Shown: piece by piece, positions 52,682-62,136 of the stretch
How the letters are laid out: each line of letters opens with the position of its first letter
Numbering within the stretch: the stretch's first letter is position 1
DNA from: Afifellaceae bacterium
GTDB lineage: Bacteria > Pseudomonadota > Alphaproteobacteria > Rhizobiales > Afifellaceae
Assembly: GCA_028284625.1 (NCBI GenBank)
Contig: JANQRH010000028.1
Coordinates: 62,001 to 126,000 of the forward strand
Direction of reading: 5' to 3'
Length of the DNA stretch: 64,000 nucleotides
Program-made: the position numbers and the translations under genes
The notes under the pieces: generated by a model
Database searches by the model: none
Told to the model about the DNA's origin: nothing
Seen by the model: only the letters and a program-made list of their open reading frames with translations

Positions 52682-53524
52682 TCAAAGCCGCATCAGCGCC
52701 AGGCCGCAAAGCACGGTGACCACCGAGGCGGCGCGTATCCATGTGACCCGCTCGCCGAGCCACACGACGCCGATCAGCAACGCAAAAAGGATGCTCGTCT
52801 CACGCAGGGCCGCGACGACCGGGATCGGCGCCACGGTCATGGCCCAGATCACGATCCAATAGGCGGCAAGCTGCAGCACGCCTCCGAACAATCCGGCCGG
52901 CCAGCTGGCGTTGATCGCATCAAAGAGCGCGCGCCGTTTGAAGAGGAGCACGCCGGCCGCGAGCGGCAGCATGTCGAGCAAGAACAGCCAGGCGACATAT
53001 TGGTGGGCGCTGTCGGCAAGGCGCGCGCCGAGCCCGTCGGCGAGCGTGTACCCGGTGATGCAGAGCGAGGTCACGGCCGCGTAGCCGACCGCCTGCGGCG
53101 AGGCGAGCAGCACGCGCCAGCCGCCATCCAGCATCAGTGCCAAGATACCGATCGCGATGACGACGATGCCGACGATTTCTCCGGTGGTGACGCCTTCGTT
53201 GAGAAACACCAGCGCAACGATGAGCGTCGTGAGCGGTGCGGCGCCGCGCAGGAGCGGATAGACCTTGGTCAGCTCGCCGTGATGGTAGGCCATCGCCAAG
53301 GCGATGTTGTAGCCGACGTGGATGATGGCGGAGGCGATCACGTAGGGCCATGCCGGGCCGGGCAGTATGGGAAACAAGAACAGCAACGGAATGGCCAACA
53401 GCCCGGCCGCTCCGACGACCATCGTCATGGCGACGATCTTGTCGCCGGGCATGCGGATGATGGCGTTCCACGACGCGTGGAGGAGCGCCGACAGGAGCAC
53501 CGCAAGCGCGACGAATGTGCTCAT
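52682..53524 (-). CDS. EamA/DMT family permease
   Basis: A 280-residue membrane protein with ten hydrophobic helices arranged as two EamA repeats (residues 1-130 and 145-280). Typical is the TLIVALVFLNEGVTTGEIVGIVVI stretch (first 20 residues form the repeat motif) and its echo FALLIGVVWLGERVTWIRA. Substrate unknown; family members export amino acids or metabolites. It overlaps the DNA glycosylase gene by 4 bp. Confidence 0.87.
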   Translation of the reverse strand: MSTFVALAVLLSALLHASWNAIIRMPGDKIVAMTMVVGAAGLLAIPLLFLFPILPGPAWPYVIASAIIHVGYNIALAMAYHHGELTKVYPLLRGAAPLTTLIVALVFLNEGVTTGEIVGIVVIAIGILALMLDGGWRVLLASPQAVGYAAVTSLCITGYTLADGLGARLADSAHQYVAWLFLLDMLPLAAGVLLFKRRALFDAINASWPAGLFGGVLQLAAYWIVIWAMTVAPIPVVAALRETSILFALLIGVVWLGERVTWIRAASVVTVLCGLALMRL

Positions 53525-54165
53525 GTGCGGCGGCGATCTGGTAGGCCAATCAGGCGTCGCGGGCCGCTGACAAAGCGGTTGCCGCGCTCGAAGAAGCGCA
53601 GCGGACGCTCCGCGTCCTTGGTGATGCCGATGCGGGTGGTGGTGGCGACGGCGCCAGTGGGCCCGTGCTCGGCAGCGAGATAGAGCGGGCCGCCGCCGAC
53701 GAGGTCCACGCCGTCATGTTTGAGCGAGACCTGCATGGCGCCGGCCAGCCGGCCGGGTCCGCGCGCCAGATCCAGGTCGCGGTTCGTTCCGCGGTGTCGG
53801 CGCATCGCGGCGTGGCCTTCCAGCGGCTCCAGCGCGCGCAAGAGAACCGCCGCGCCGACGCTTTCCTCCTCGCTGGCGACATTAAGCGCTGGCCAGGTGC
53901 CGTAAGCGATGTAGACGTAAGCGTGGCCGCGACGCAGGAACATAGCGCGGTTGCGCTTGGTCACGCCGCGGAAGGCATGGCTCGCCGCGTCGCCGACAAG
54001 ATAGGCCTCCGTCTCGACGATGCGACCGGCAAGCCGCGCGCCGGGTGTCTCGTGCACCAGCGTCTTGCCGATCAGGAAGCGCGCCAGCGCCACGGTGTCG
54101 CGCGGCAGCGCCCGGCGGGAGAGCCGCGGCCAGTCGTCCGACAAAGCAGGCGCGGCGGTCAGCAC
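53521..54165 (-). CDS. DNA-3-methyladenine glycosylase (AAG/MPG family)
   Basis: A 214-residue AAG-fold glycosylase. The catalytic glutamate lies in GRIVETEAYLVGDAASH, followed by RNRAMFLRRGHAYVYIAYG, which carries the intercalating tyrosine loop. LARGPGRLAGAM is also family-specific. It excises 3-methyladenine, hypoxanthine and other alkylated bases, starting base-excision repair. Start is a GTG that overlaps the methyltransferase gene by 7 bp. Confidence 0.92.
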   Translation of the reverse strand: MLTAAPALSDDWPRLSRRALPRDTVALARFLIGKTLVHETPGARLAGRIVETEAYLVGDAASHAFRGVTKRNRAMFLRRGHAYVYIAYGTWPALNVASEEESVGAAVLLRALEPLEGHAAMRRHRGTNRDLDLARGPGRLAGAMQVSLKHDGVDLVGGGPLYLAAEHGPTGAVATTTRIGITKDAERPLRFFERGNRFVSGPRRLIGLPDRRRT

Positions 54166-54875
54166 TGATGCCTTGCGACCGGCCGAAGCATGCCGGCTTT
54201 TTCCAGCCGCTCAAGCAAGGTCTCCATCGAAGCAGAGGCGACAAAGCCGGTGCCGCGCTGGCTGCCGGTCTCCCTGTCACCGGACGCAGACGGGACCCAT
54301 AGCCGGCTCGGCCGCTCGATTGAGTCAAAGACCAGCCGCGGACCGATGACCAGGCCCCGGGCGCGGTCGAAACCGTAACCGTCGTCGCCGGGCACCTCGA
54401 AATCATCGATTGCGGCAATGTAGTCGAGGCCGGACTCCTCAAAAATTCCGAGTTCCTTGCCGAGCGGTTGGCTGCCCCAGTGGGCGTCCAGGTAAGCGAA
54501 GACCGGCGGTGCGATATCCTCGCGCCGAAGCGCTGCCTGCAGCTCGGCTGTGCTGTCGCCTTCGACGATTGTCACGTTGGTGCGTTTGCGAAGCCGAAGC
54601 CGTGAGAAGGTCGCGAAACGTGGATTGATTTCGATGGACAGGACTTGAGGAAACCGCTCCGCCAGAAATCGTGTCGTCGTGCCACGATATGTGCCGGTTT
54701 CGATGGCGCATCCAAATCCAGCGGACGAGCAGAGCGCTTCGATGATCGCGATGCGCTCGCGCTGTCCGTTGAATGGGCCATAGAAGCCGTGCCTCAGCCG
54801 AGCGCGGTGGCGCAACAGATCGATTGCTCCGACCAGCCGCGCAATTGGCGGATTGCTTTGCAGGACGCCCGGCAT
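54159..54875 (-). CDS. Class I SAM-dependent methyltransferase-like protein
   Basis: A 238-residue Rossmann-type methyltransferase fold. Motif I is CAIETGTYRGTTTRFLAERF near residue 57, then VLSIEINPRFATFSRLRL with the acidic ribose-binding residue, and VFAYLDAHWGSQPLGKEL near residue 125. ATG 54875 follows AGGGAGAC, removing 35 low-complexity upstream residues. Target unknown; carbohydrate or surface-polymer methylation would fit the divergent neighbour. Start of a leftward unit with AAG and EamA. Confidence 0.75.
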   Translation of the reverse strand: MPGVLQSNPPIARLVGAIDLLRHRARLRHGFYGPFNGQRERIAIIEALCSSAGFGCAIETGTYRGTTTRFLAERFPQVLSIEINPRFATFSRLRLRKRTNVTIVEGDSTAELQAALRREDIAPPVFAYLDAHWGSQPLGKELGIFEESGLDYIAAIDDFEVPGDDGYGFDRARGLVIGPRLVFDSIERPSRLWVPSASGDRETGSQRGTGFVASASMETLLERLEKAGMLRPVARHQC

Positions 54876-54972
54876 GCCCACTTGTCTCCCTTCCGACGAG
54901 CAGATACCGCTCGTTGCTGAGAGCATAGGCCGCGGTTCCGTTGCGGCAAGGCATAGGAGCGGGAGGTGGGAT

Positions 54973-56304
54973 TTGCGCACGCGCGGCAGAAGCGGTGTGC
55001 ACGAGCGAGCGCGGAATTTCGTCCGCCGTCACCGACCGACTGTTTCGTTGCGACCGCTTCGCCGCACCGATCCCGCAGCGCGGCTGATCGTTCGGCCGAT
55101 CGCGTACCGCCGCTCGGCGTTCGATCTGATCGAGTCGCACGACGTCGACTATCGACCCTATTCGGCGGCTGAGGACTTCCGCTCGGCGAACGTTGCCGTT
55201 ATCCCGATGCACACCAGCCACTTGGGCTGGGTGCGCGCGCGCGTGCCATGGGTCGTATGGAAGCTGGCGTCGGCCGGCCGGTTGGCGCTCGTCTTCGACA
55301 GTTCCGGAGAAGGTGCGAGCCATCGGCCGAGATTCTCAGCGGATCTGCATGCACTGCTGACGGAAAAGCGCGTTGCCTTTGAGCGATGTCTTCTACTCAC
55401 CCAAAACCGCACATACGGCGCCGACTATCGGGCCTATTGCGAAGCGTCCGGTATTGGGCACGGCATGCATATCCATGAATACGACTATTTCATCAGTCGG
55501 TTCTTTCGGGATTTCGCCGAGCGCGGTGGCGGGGTCTTTCAGCGTCGCCTGATGCAGTTTGAATCTCGGGCGGCAGAGCGCGAGCGCTGTTTCTTCTCGC
55601 TGAACCGCATCCCGCGGCCGCATCGGCTGTTCTTCCTACTCAGTCTGATACGCGATGGTCTGTTTGAACGTGGTTTCGTTTCGTTTGCCGGGTTCGGCAA
55701 TCCATCGGTCCCGCAGCAACTTCGCTTCAGTAAAAAGGACGCGGCAGGGCTATTGGCGCGGGAGCAGGGCTTCGAAGACCTCGCGCATGCACTTCGCGGC
55801 CTGCTTCCGCAGCTCGCTGCAATGGGCGAGGTATTTGTGGGCGACGGCAACTTTGAGACCGCCCAGCGATTGGCGGCCGATCTCGACACCGATCTCTACG
55901 ACAGGACGTGGATGTCCGTGGTGACGGAGACGGAGATGACGGAGCGGCCGATCCGCATCACCGAAAAGCCGCTGAGGCCACTGGTGAACTTCCACCCCAT
56001 GCTCGTCTTCGGAAATCCCGGCGCGCTGGCGGAGCTTCGCGCGTTCGGCTTCGAAACGTTCGGCGCGGCCATCGACGAGAGCTATGACGAAGAGACCGAT
56101 CCACGCCGGCGCTTCGACTTGGCCTATCGGGAAGTGCGGCGGTTGTGCGGACTGGAACCGGCGGAGCTTTGCAAACTGGAATCACGCCTGCGCGACGTTC
56201 TGATTGGCAACGCGCGTCACGGCCTTCTGGAAATGCCGACCATTTACCGTGATCGGTTGAACCGAGTGCTCATCGACAAGGTGAAAGCGGTGGCGGCCGG
56301 CTGA
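54973..56304 (+). CDS. Uncharacterised protein, possibly glycosyltransferase-like
   Basis: A 443-residue soluble protein I do not recognise. A TTG start at 54973 is supported by GGGAGG six bases before it. The middle has CFFSLNRIPRPHRLFFLLSL. The C-terminal third has ITEKPLRPLVNFHPMLVFG followed by GALAELRAFGFETF, a pattern seen in the sugar-nucleotide half of GT10-type and related GT-B glycosyltransferases, where a T-E-K motif lies in the donor site. That is an inference from a short motif. No signal peptide or membrane segment. Divergent from the methyltransferase gene, 97 bp between starts. Confidence 0.6.
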   Translation: MRTRGRSGVHERARNFVRRHRPTVSLRPLRRTDPAARLIVRPIAYRRSAFDLIESHDVDYRPYSAAEDFRSANVAVIPMHTSHLGWVRARVPWVVWKLASAGRLALVFDSSGEGASHRPRFSADLHALLTEKRVAFERCLLLTQNRTYGADYRAYCEASGIGHGMHIHEYDYFISRFFRDFAERGGGVFQRRLMQFESRAAERERCFFSLNRIPRPHRLFFLLSLIRDGLFERGFVSFAGFGNPSVPQQLRFSKKDAAGLLAREQGFEDLAHALRGLLPQLAAMGEVFVGDGNFETAQRLAADLDTDLYDRTWMSVVTETEMTERPIRITEKPLRPLVNFHPMLVFGNPGALAELRAFGFETFGAAIDESYDEETDPRRRFDLAYREVRRLCGLEPAELCKLESRLRDVLIGNARHGLLEMPTIYRDRLNRVLIDKVKAVAAG

Positions 56305-56306
56305 GG

Positions 56307-58001
56307 TCAGCGTTGCGCCGCCTCCCAGGCGGGATTGATCCAAGGTTGAAGATTGGAGGCGGGAAGGGGCGGCCGTTCCAGGATGAGATCGGCGGCGCGC
56401 TCACCGACCATGATGGAGGGGGCGTTGGTGTTGCCGTTGGTGATTGTCGGGAAGATGGAGGAATCCACGACCCGCAGGCCATGTGTGCCGATCACCCGGC
56501 AGTTCGGGTCGACCACCGAACTCACGTCGTCGACGGCGCCCATGCGGCACGTGCCGCAGGGGTGATAAGCGCTTTCCACATGGTCGCGAACGAAGTCGTC
56601 GAGTGCGGCGTCGGACTGCGCGTCCTCGCCCGGCGCGATCTCCTCGCCGCCAAAGTCGGCAAGCGCCGGCTGCGCAAAGATCTCGCGGGTCAGCCGGATG
56701 GCGCGGCGGAAGTCGCTCCAATCCTCCACGTCGGCCATGTAGTTGAAACGGATGGCGGGTGCCGCTCGCGGATCATTTGACTTGAGCCTCACGGCGCCGC
56801 GCGAAGCGGAGCGCATGGGGCCGACATGCACCTGAAAGCCGTGAGCGCTTGCCGCCGCGCGGCCGTCATAGCGCACCGCCGCGGGCAGGAAGTGAAGCTG
56901 CAAATCGGGGTAGGAGATTCCGGCGCGCGAGCGGATGAAGGCACAGGCTTCGAAGTGATTGGAGGCGCCGAGGCCGCTTCGCCAGGCCATCCATTCCAGC
57001 CCGATCCTCACCCGCGCGCGCAGCCCGAGATGGGCGTTCAGCGTAATCGGATGGCGGCAGGTCTGCTGAACATAGACCTCCAGGTGGTCCTGCAGATTGC
57101 CGCCGACGCCGGGCCGGTTGGCGATGACCTCGATCCCGTGGTCGCTGAGATGCTCCGCCGGGCCGATGCCGGACAGCATGAGAAGTTGCGGCGAGTTGAA
57201 GGCGGATGCGGCGACGATCACCTCCTTATGCGCCCGCACGGTTTCTTGGCGGCCGCGCCGCCTGACCGACACCCCGATCGCGCGCCGTCCCTCAAAGAGA
57301 ATGCGTTCGGCGCGCGCGCCGGTGATCAATCGCACGTTCTGGCGCTTCAGGGCTGGGCGAAGATAGGCGTTGGCGGCCGACCATCGGCGGCCCTTCCACA
57401 CATTCATCTCCATCGGGCCGAAACCTTCCTGCTGCGCGCCGTTGTAATCGGCAGTGAAGGGATAGCCGGCCTCAAGGCCGGCTTCGGTGAAGGCCTGGTA
57501 GAGCGGGTTCTTCATGGAGCCGCGGGTGACGTGCAGCGGGCCGTCCGTGCCGCGCCAGCCAAGCGCGCCGTTCGCGGCACCATTGCCGTTCGTGGCCTCG
57601 TGTCCGTTGAGATGCGCCTTTTCCATGCGCTTGAAATAGGGAAGCACGTTGCGGAAGCCCCAGCCCTTGGCGCCTTGCTCCTCCCAACGATCGAAATCGG
57701 CGGAATGGCCGCGCACATAGACCATGCCGTTGATGGAGGAGGAGCCGCCGACGACTTTGCCGCGCGGTGCGTGGAGGCGCCGCCCGCCCAGATGCGGCTC
57801 AGGCTCGGTCGCATAGCCCCAATCGTAGGTGCGCATGTTCATCGGAATGGAGAACGCCGCCGGCATCTGAATCAGCGGACCGAAATCGCTGCCGCCATAT
57901 TCAAGCACGAGCACGGAGTGTCGCCCGTCCTCCGACAAGCGATACGCCAACGCGCAGCCGGCGGAGCCTGCGCCCACGATGACGTAATCGGCTTCAGGCA
58001 T
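56307..58001 (-). CDS. betA: GMC family FAD oxidoreductase, choline dehydrogenase-like (BetA)
   Basis: A 564-residue GMC enzyme. FAD-binding motif [16 protein letters not shown] opens the protein, and [18 protein letters not shown] near residue 85 is the GMC signature 1. The catalytic His lies in [13 protein letters not shown] near residue 487, with the second conserved site in [16 protein letters not shown]. BetA oxidises choline to betaine aldehyde. Its ATG overlaps the betI stop by 8 bp, the usual bet arrangement, but betB (aldehyde dehydrogenase) and betC are absent here. Other alcohols cannot be excluded. Confidence 0.82.
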   Translation of the reverse strand: MPEADYVIVGAGSAGCALAYRLSEDGRHSVLVLEYGGSDFGPLIQMPAAFSIPMNMRTYDWGYATEPEPHLGGRRLHAPRGKVVGGSSSINGMVYVRGHSADFDRWEEQGAKGWGFRNVLPYFKRMEKAHLNGHEATNGNGAANGALGWRGTDGPLHVTRGSMKNPLYQAFTEAGLEAGYPFTADYNGAQQEGFGPMEMNVWKGRRWSAANAYLRPALKRQNVRLITGARAERILFEGRRAIGVSVRRRGRQETVRAHKEVIVAASAFNSPQLLMLSGIGPAEHLSDHGIEVIANRPGVGGNLQDHLEVYVQQTCRHPITLNAHLGLRARVRIGLEWMAWRSGLGASNHFEACAFIRSRAGISYPDLQLHFLPAAVRYDGRAAASAHGFQVHVGPMRSASRGAVRLKSNDPRAAPAIRFNYMADVEDWSDFRRAIRLTREIFAQPALADFGGEEIAPGEDAQSDAALDDFVRDHVESAYHPCGTCRMGAVDDVSSVVDPNCRVIGTHGLRVVDSSIFPTITNGNTNAPSIMVGERAADLILERPPLPASNLQPWINPAWEAAQR

Positions 58002-58581
58002 CTTTGCGTTTGAGTGCGTCGTTGATGGCGCGCTCAACCAGATCGGCCGCGCCCTCCGCATCGGGCCCGCTCTCCGCAAGCGAGCGTCTGATCCACAGCC
58101 CGTCGATAAGGGAGGCGGCCATCTCCGCCACGCGCTCCGCCTGGGCGCGTGATGTCAGGTCGCGCAGCGCATGCAGGAGATTACTCTCCAGGCGGCGCGT
58201 GTAGATGCGGAGCAGCCGGCGCGCTTCCGGATCGGTCTGCGCCTGCACATAGAAGGCGAGCCAGGCGGAGATCACGGCCGGACGGAACTGGCAGGCGGAG
58301 AAGTTGCCGCGGATCACGGCCGATATCCGCTCCTGCGGCGTGTTCGCTTTGGCGAGTTCGGCCTGAACCTCGTCGCCGAGCTCGGCCAGGAGATGGCGCA
58401 TCGTCGCCAGCAGCAACTGGTCCTTGCCGCCGAAATAATGGTGCGCCAGCGCCGCTGACACACCGGCGCGGCGGGCGATCTCGCCCATCGTGACGTGGCC
58501 CATGCCGCGATCGTGGATGGCGTCGATCGCGGCGACGATCAGCGCCTTACGACGCAGCGGCTCCATCCCGATCCGCGGCAT
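57994..58581 (-). CDS. betI: BetI-type TetR family repressor
   Basis: A 195-residue TetR protein with the DNA-binding domain at residues 8-55 ([32 protein letters not shown]). The [26 protein letters not shown] segment is typical of BetI ligand domains. BetI represses choline genes until choline binds. It is divergent from choX, with an inverted repeat between them. Confidence 0.88.
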   Translation of the reverse strand: MPRIGMEPLRRKALIVAAIDAIHDRGMGHVTMGEIARRAGVSAALAHHYFGGKDQLLLATMRHLLAELGDEVQAELAKANTPQERISAVIRGNFSACQFRPAVISAWLAFYVQAQTDPEARRLLRIYTRRLESNLLHALRDLTSRAQAERVAEMAASLIDGLWIRRSLAESGPDAEGAADLVERAINDALKRKDA

Positions 58582-58627
58582 CTCCGCTCCTCATTTCCCT
58601 TGGTTTTCAAAGCCAGCGCATAGAGGT

Positions 58628-58651
58628 TTTTGATTGACTGATCAATCAAAA
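58628..58651. promoter_or_regulatory. Probable BetI operator
   Basis: A perfect 10-bp inverted repeat, TTTTGATTGA and TCAATCAAAA, with a 4-base CTGA spacer. It lies 46 bp upstream of the betI start codon and about 100 bp upstream of choX, in a place to control both directions. Confidence 0.65.
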
Positions 58652-58750
58652 TAAACTTGCCAATCCGCCGCCCTTGGTGTTTCGATGAGGCGAGGCGGTG
58701 CCGGCGGCAAGCGGGCGAACGCGCCAGAATACAAGCCCAGGGAGACTTCG

Positions 58751-59695
58751 ATGCGAGTATGTCTGAAGGCAACGGCAGGCGCCGTCGCCATCCTTGCCTT
58801 ATCCGCCGCAAATGCCGCCGCGCAGGATCCGGAGAGCTGCTCGCCGGTGCGTTTCTCCGACGTCGGCTGGACCGACATCACGGCGACGACGGCCGCAACG
58901 ACGACCGTGCTTGAGGCGCTCGGCTACGAGACCGACGTGAAGGTGCTGTCGGTGCCCGTCACTTATGCGTCGCTGAAGAACGGCGATATCGATGTGTTCC
59001 TCGGCAATTGGATGCCAACCATGGAGGCCGACATTGCGCCTTATCGCGAGGACGGGTCGGTTGAGACGATCGCCACCAATCTGGAGGGCGCCAAATACAC
59101 GCTCGCGGTGCCGCAGTACACGTTCGACGCTGGCCTGCAGAGCTTTCAGGACATCGCCAATTTCAAGGACCAACTCGACGGCGAGATTTACGGCATCGAG
59201 CCCGGCAATGACGGTAACCGCCTGATCCTCGACATGATCGAAGGCGACACGTTCGGGCTGGCCGGCTTCGAGCTCGTTGAATCCTCCGAGCAGGGCATGC
59301 TGGCACAGGTGCAGCGCGCCGTTGCCCGCGATCAGCATATCGTCTTCCTCGGTTGGGAGCCGCATCCCATGAACGCCAATTTCGACATGGCGTATCTGGC
59401 CGGCGGCGACGACATCTTCGGCCCGGATTATGGCGGCGCGACCGTCTTCACCAATGTCCGCCAGGGCTATGTCGGCGAATGCCCCAATGTCGGAAAGCTC
59501 CTCACCAATCTCGTCTTCTCGCTGCAGATGGAGAACGAGATCATGGGCGCCATTTTGAACGACGGAGCAGATCCCGGGGACGCCGCCGCGGCTTGGCTCA
59601 AGGCCAATATGGGTGTGCTCGACGGTTGGCTCGATGGGGTCACCACAGCCGGCGGCGAGCCGGGCCTCGCGGCGGTTCAGGCCGGCCTGCAGTAA
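58751..59695 (+). CDS. choX: Choline ABC transporter substrate-binding protein (ChoX)
   Basis: A 314-residue binding protein with a Sec signal peptide (residues 1-24, ending AAAQ). The mature part shows VRFSDVGWTDITATTA and VFLGNWMPTMEAD, sites with Trp and Asp residues used for quaternary-ammonium binding in ChoX. The WEPHPMNANFDMAYL segment also matches ChoX. ATG 58751 follows AGGGAG. A stem-loop separates it from choW. Confidence 0.92.
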   Translation: MRVCLKATAGAVAILALSAANAAAQDPESCSPVRFSDVGWTDITATTAATTTVLEALGYETDVKVLSVPVTYASLKNGDIDVFLGNWMPTMEADIAPYREDGSVETIATNLEGAKYTLAVPQYTFDAGLQSFQDIANFKDQLDGEIYGIEPGNDGNRLILDMIEGDTFGLAGFELVESSEQGMLAQVQRAVARDQHIVFLGWEPHPMNANFDMAYLAGGDDIFGPDYGGATVFTNVRQGYVGECPNVGKLLTNLVFSLQMENEIMGAILNDGADPGDAAAAWLKANMGVLDGWLDGVTTAGGEPGLAAVQAGLQ

Positions 59696-59701
59696 AAGCT
59701 G

Positions 59702-59741
59702 ACGGGGGGCGGTGTCGTCACTCAAGGTGACGCCTCCCCGT
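59702..59741 (+). terminator. Stem-loop between choX and choW
   Basis: An outer 8-bp stem (ACGGGGGG with CCTCCCCGT side, one G-U) and an inner 6-bp stem (CGTCAC/GTGACG) around a 5-base loop, with an internal bulge. It starts 6 bases after the choX stop. The position suits partial termination or mRNA protection. Confidence 0.55.
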
Positions 59742-59760
59742 CCTTCAGGGGGCGGCCCAC

Positions 59761-60618
59761 ATGGAGTGGCTGACGAATTACGACTGGCTGACGAGCTACA
59801 AGATACCCGTCGGCCGCACGGCCAAGGCCGGCGTCGATTGGCTGCAGGCGCATGGCGGGGCGGTGTTTGACGCGATCTCCGAAGGCCTGCAGGCGGGGAT
59901 CGATGCGATCTTATGGGTGCTGCAAGCGCCCAATCCGCTCATCGTCATCGCAATCATCGTGGCCATTGCCTATGCGCTTCGCCGCTCGATCCTGTTCGCG
60001 GTGCTGATCGCCGTCGGGCTCCTCTTCATCGTCAATCAGGGCTACTGGGAGGCGACGACCGAGACGCTGGCGCTTGTCGTGTCGTCGGCGCTGATCTGCA
60101 TGGCGGTCGGGGTGCCTATCGGCATCGCCGCTGCGCATCGGCCAAGGCTCTACGCGGCGCTCAGGCCCATTCTCGACCTCATGCAGACGCTGCCGAGCTT
60201 CGTCTACTTGATCCCGGCGATCGTGTTTTTCGGCATCGGCATGGTGCCCGGCCTCATCGCCACGGCGATCTTCGTGGTCCCGGCACCCATCCGCCTGACG
60301 CATCTCGGCATCTCGACCACGCCACGCCATCTGCTCGAAGCGGCGGAAGCGTTCGGCGCGACGCGGCGGCAATTGCTGTGGAAGGTGGAGCTGCCCTTCG
60401 CCACGCCGCAGATCATGGCGGGCCTCACGCAGACCATCATGCTGTCGCTCTCCATGGTGGTGATCGCGGCACTCGTCGGCGCCGACGGGCTCGGTGTGCC
60501 TGTGGTGCGCGCCCTCAACTCGGTCAATATCGGCATGGGCTTTGAGGCGGGGCTGGTCATCGTGCTGGTGGCGATCATTCTCGACAGGCTTCTGCGCGCC
60601 CGCGAGAAGGCCGAGTGA
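59761..60618 (+). CDS. choW: Choline ABC transporter permease (ChoW)
   Basis: A 285-residue permease with about six helices and a long N-terminal region carrying amphipathic residues (WLTNYDWLTSYKIPVGRTAK). The ABC-permease coupling loop is LEAAEAFGATRRQLLWKVELP. It pairs with ChoV and ChoX in choline import. The choV ATG overlaps its stop by one base. Confidence 0.93.
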   Translation: MEWLTNYDWLTSYKIPVGRTAKAGVDWLQAHGGAVFDAISEGLQAGIDAILWVLQAPNPLIVIAIIVAIAYALRRSILFAVLIAVGLLFIVNQGYWEATTETLALVVSSALICMAVGVPIGIAAAHRPRLYAALRPILDLMQTLPSFVYLIPAIVFFGIGMVPGLIATAIFVVPAPIRLTHLGISTTPRHLLEAAEAFGATRRQLLWKVELPFATPQIMAGLTQTIMLSLSMVVIAALVGADGLGVPVVRALNSVNIGMGFEAGLVIVLVAIILDRLLRAREKAE

Positions 60619-61820
60619 TGGGGTCAGCGGAGGCGGAACGACGCGAAGTCGTCGCTTTCCGCGACGTTGACATCGTCTTCGGTAGCGATCCGGCGCGCGC
60701 CTTGCCGCTCATAGATGCCGGCAAGAGCCGCGCGGAAATCGTCGAGCAAACCGGGCAGATCGTTGGCGTCAAGCACGCGACGCTGTCGGTCTATGAAGGC
60801 GAGATTGTTGTGCTGATGGGCTTGTCGGGATCGGGCAAGTCGACGCTCATTCGCGCCGTCAACGCGCTCAACAGAATCGCGCGGGGCAGCGTAACTGTGT
60901 TTGATGGCAACGAGGACGTGGATGTCCAGACCTGCTCGGCGAACCGTCTTCGCGCGCTCCGTCGACATCGGGTCGCGATGGTGTTTCAGCAGTTCGGGCT
61001 GCTTCCCTGGCGAACGGTGAACGATAACGTCGCGCTCGGCTTGGAGCTTGACGGCATTTCGCGGCGTAAGCGTATGGAGCATGTCACCGCGCAGCTTGAG
61101 CTCGTCGGGCTTTCAGGCTGGGGCGACAAGCGCGTGCACGAGCTCTCCGGCGGCATGCAGCAGCGCGTGGGGCTCGCCCGTGCGTTTGCGACCGAGGCGC
61201 CGATCTTGTTGATGGACGAGCCGTTTTCCGCGCTCGATCCGCTTATTCGTGTGCGCCTGCAAGACGAGCTGCTGGAGCTGCAGCGTAAGCTCAACCGCAC
61301 CATCATTTTCGTCAGCCACGATCTTGATGAGGCGCTGAAGATCGGCTCGCGCATCGCCATCATGGAGGGTGGAGAGATCGTGCAGGTCGGCACGCCGCAG
61401 GACATCGTGCTCAGCCCGTCGAGCGATTATGTGCGTGATTTCGTGGCGCATATGAATCCGCTCAACGTGCTGCGCGCGCAGGAAGTCATGACGCCGATCA
61501 AATCGTTTCCGCGCGCCGGCACAAATGGCGCGCTGCAGGTCGATGACGAGCTGACGCTGACGCTTGACGGCGAGGTGTGGCGCGACGATGCGCCGGTCTA
61601 TGTCGTTTCGCTGGAGCGGCTGGAGGCGGCGCCGCGGCGGGCCTGTATCGCCGTTGACGGCGAGACGCCGCTGAGAGCGCTCATCGACGCGCGCCTCAGG
61701 CATACCGGGCCGTTCCTGGTCCACCAGGATGGCATGGTGGGCGGGCTGATCCGCGATGAGGACCTGTTTCGCTGCCTCACCAATCAGCGCTCTGCGGAGG
61801 CGTCGGCTGCATCGGGCTGA
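60618..61820 (+). CDS. choV: Choline ABC transporter ATP-binding protein (ChoV)
   Basis: A 400-residue ATPase. It has Walker [10 protein letters not shown], signature [15 protein letters not shown] and Walker [13 protein letters not shown]. The [20 protein letters not shown] insert near residue 20 is typical of ProV/ChoV-type subunits. Past residue 280 there is a degenerate CBS-like C-terminal domain. Start ATG 60618 (a GTG three bases earlier is possible). It overlaps choW by one base. Confidence 0.92.
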   Translation: MGSAEAERREVVAFRDVDIVFGSDPARALPLIDAGKSRAEIVEQTGQIVGVKHATLSVYEGEIVVLMGLSGSGKSTLIRAVNALNRIARGSVTVFDGNEDVDVQTCSANRLRALRRHRVAMVFQQFGLLPWRTVNDNVALGLELDGISRRKRMEHVTAQLELVGLSGWGDKRVHELSGGMQQRVGLARAFATEAPILLMDEPFSALDPLIRVRLQDELLELQRKLNRTIIFVSHDLDEALKIGSRIAIMEGGEIVQVGTPQDIVLSPSSDYVRDFVAHMNPLNVLRAQEVMTPIKSFPRAGTNGALQVDDELTLTLDGEVWRDDAPVYVVSLERLEAAPRRACIAVDGETPLRALIDARLRHTGPFLVHQDGMVGGLIRDEDLFRCLTNQRSAEASAASG

Positions 61821-61843
61821 GACGAGAATCACGCGCCTTGGCA

Positions 61844-61849
61844 TTGACA
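61844..61849 (+). promoter_or_regulatory. Candidate -35 box upstream of rpmJ
   Basis: TTGACA, 75 bases before the rpmJ ATG. No good -10 match is seen 16-18 bases on (CTAAGT is the nearest), so the call is weak. Confidence 0.3.
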
Positions 61850-61923
61850 TAGGCGGTCAGGCACACCTAAGTGCGGCGCGACATTTTTGGCGCGCGATTT
61901 CTCGGCGCGCAGGACGGTATCGG

Positions 61924-62049
61924 ATGAAGATCAGAAATTCCCTCAGGTCGCTGAAGAAGCGGCACCGCGAAAACCGCGTTGTGCGGCGTAAGGGGCGTGT
62001 CTACGTCATCAACAAGTCGCAGAAGCGCTTCAAGGCACGTCAGGGCTGA
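61924..62049 (+). CDS. rpmJ: 50S ribosomal protein L36, cysteine-free type (41 residues)
   Basis: A 41-residue L36. [20 protein letters not shown] and the C-terminal [14 protein letters not shown] match the alphaproteobacterial, zinc-free form, which has none of the four zinc ligands of the 37-residue type. A longer open frame begins upstream at 61756, but the family starts at ATG 61924. Confidence 0.95.
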   Translation: MKIRNSLRSLKKRHRENRVVRRKGRVYVINKSQKRFKARQG

Positions 62050-62136
62050 GCGGCGGCGCACACGCGCAGGCCCAAGCCACAAAAACCCAAGCGAACGTGT
62101 TTTGACCGCGCGGCCGGCGCGCATTAGCGTTCGGGC

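Noticed and set aside
62050..62136. Possible terminator after rpmJ
   Set aside because: ACACG/CGTGT ends are followed by TTTT, but the loop is over 25 bases; not convincing.
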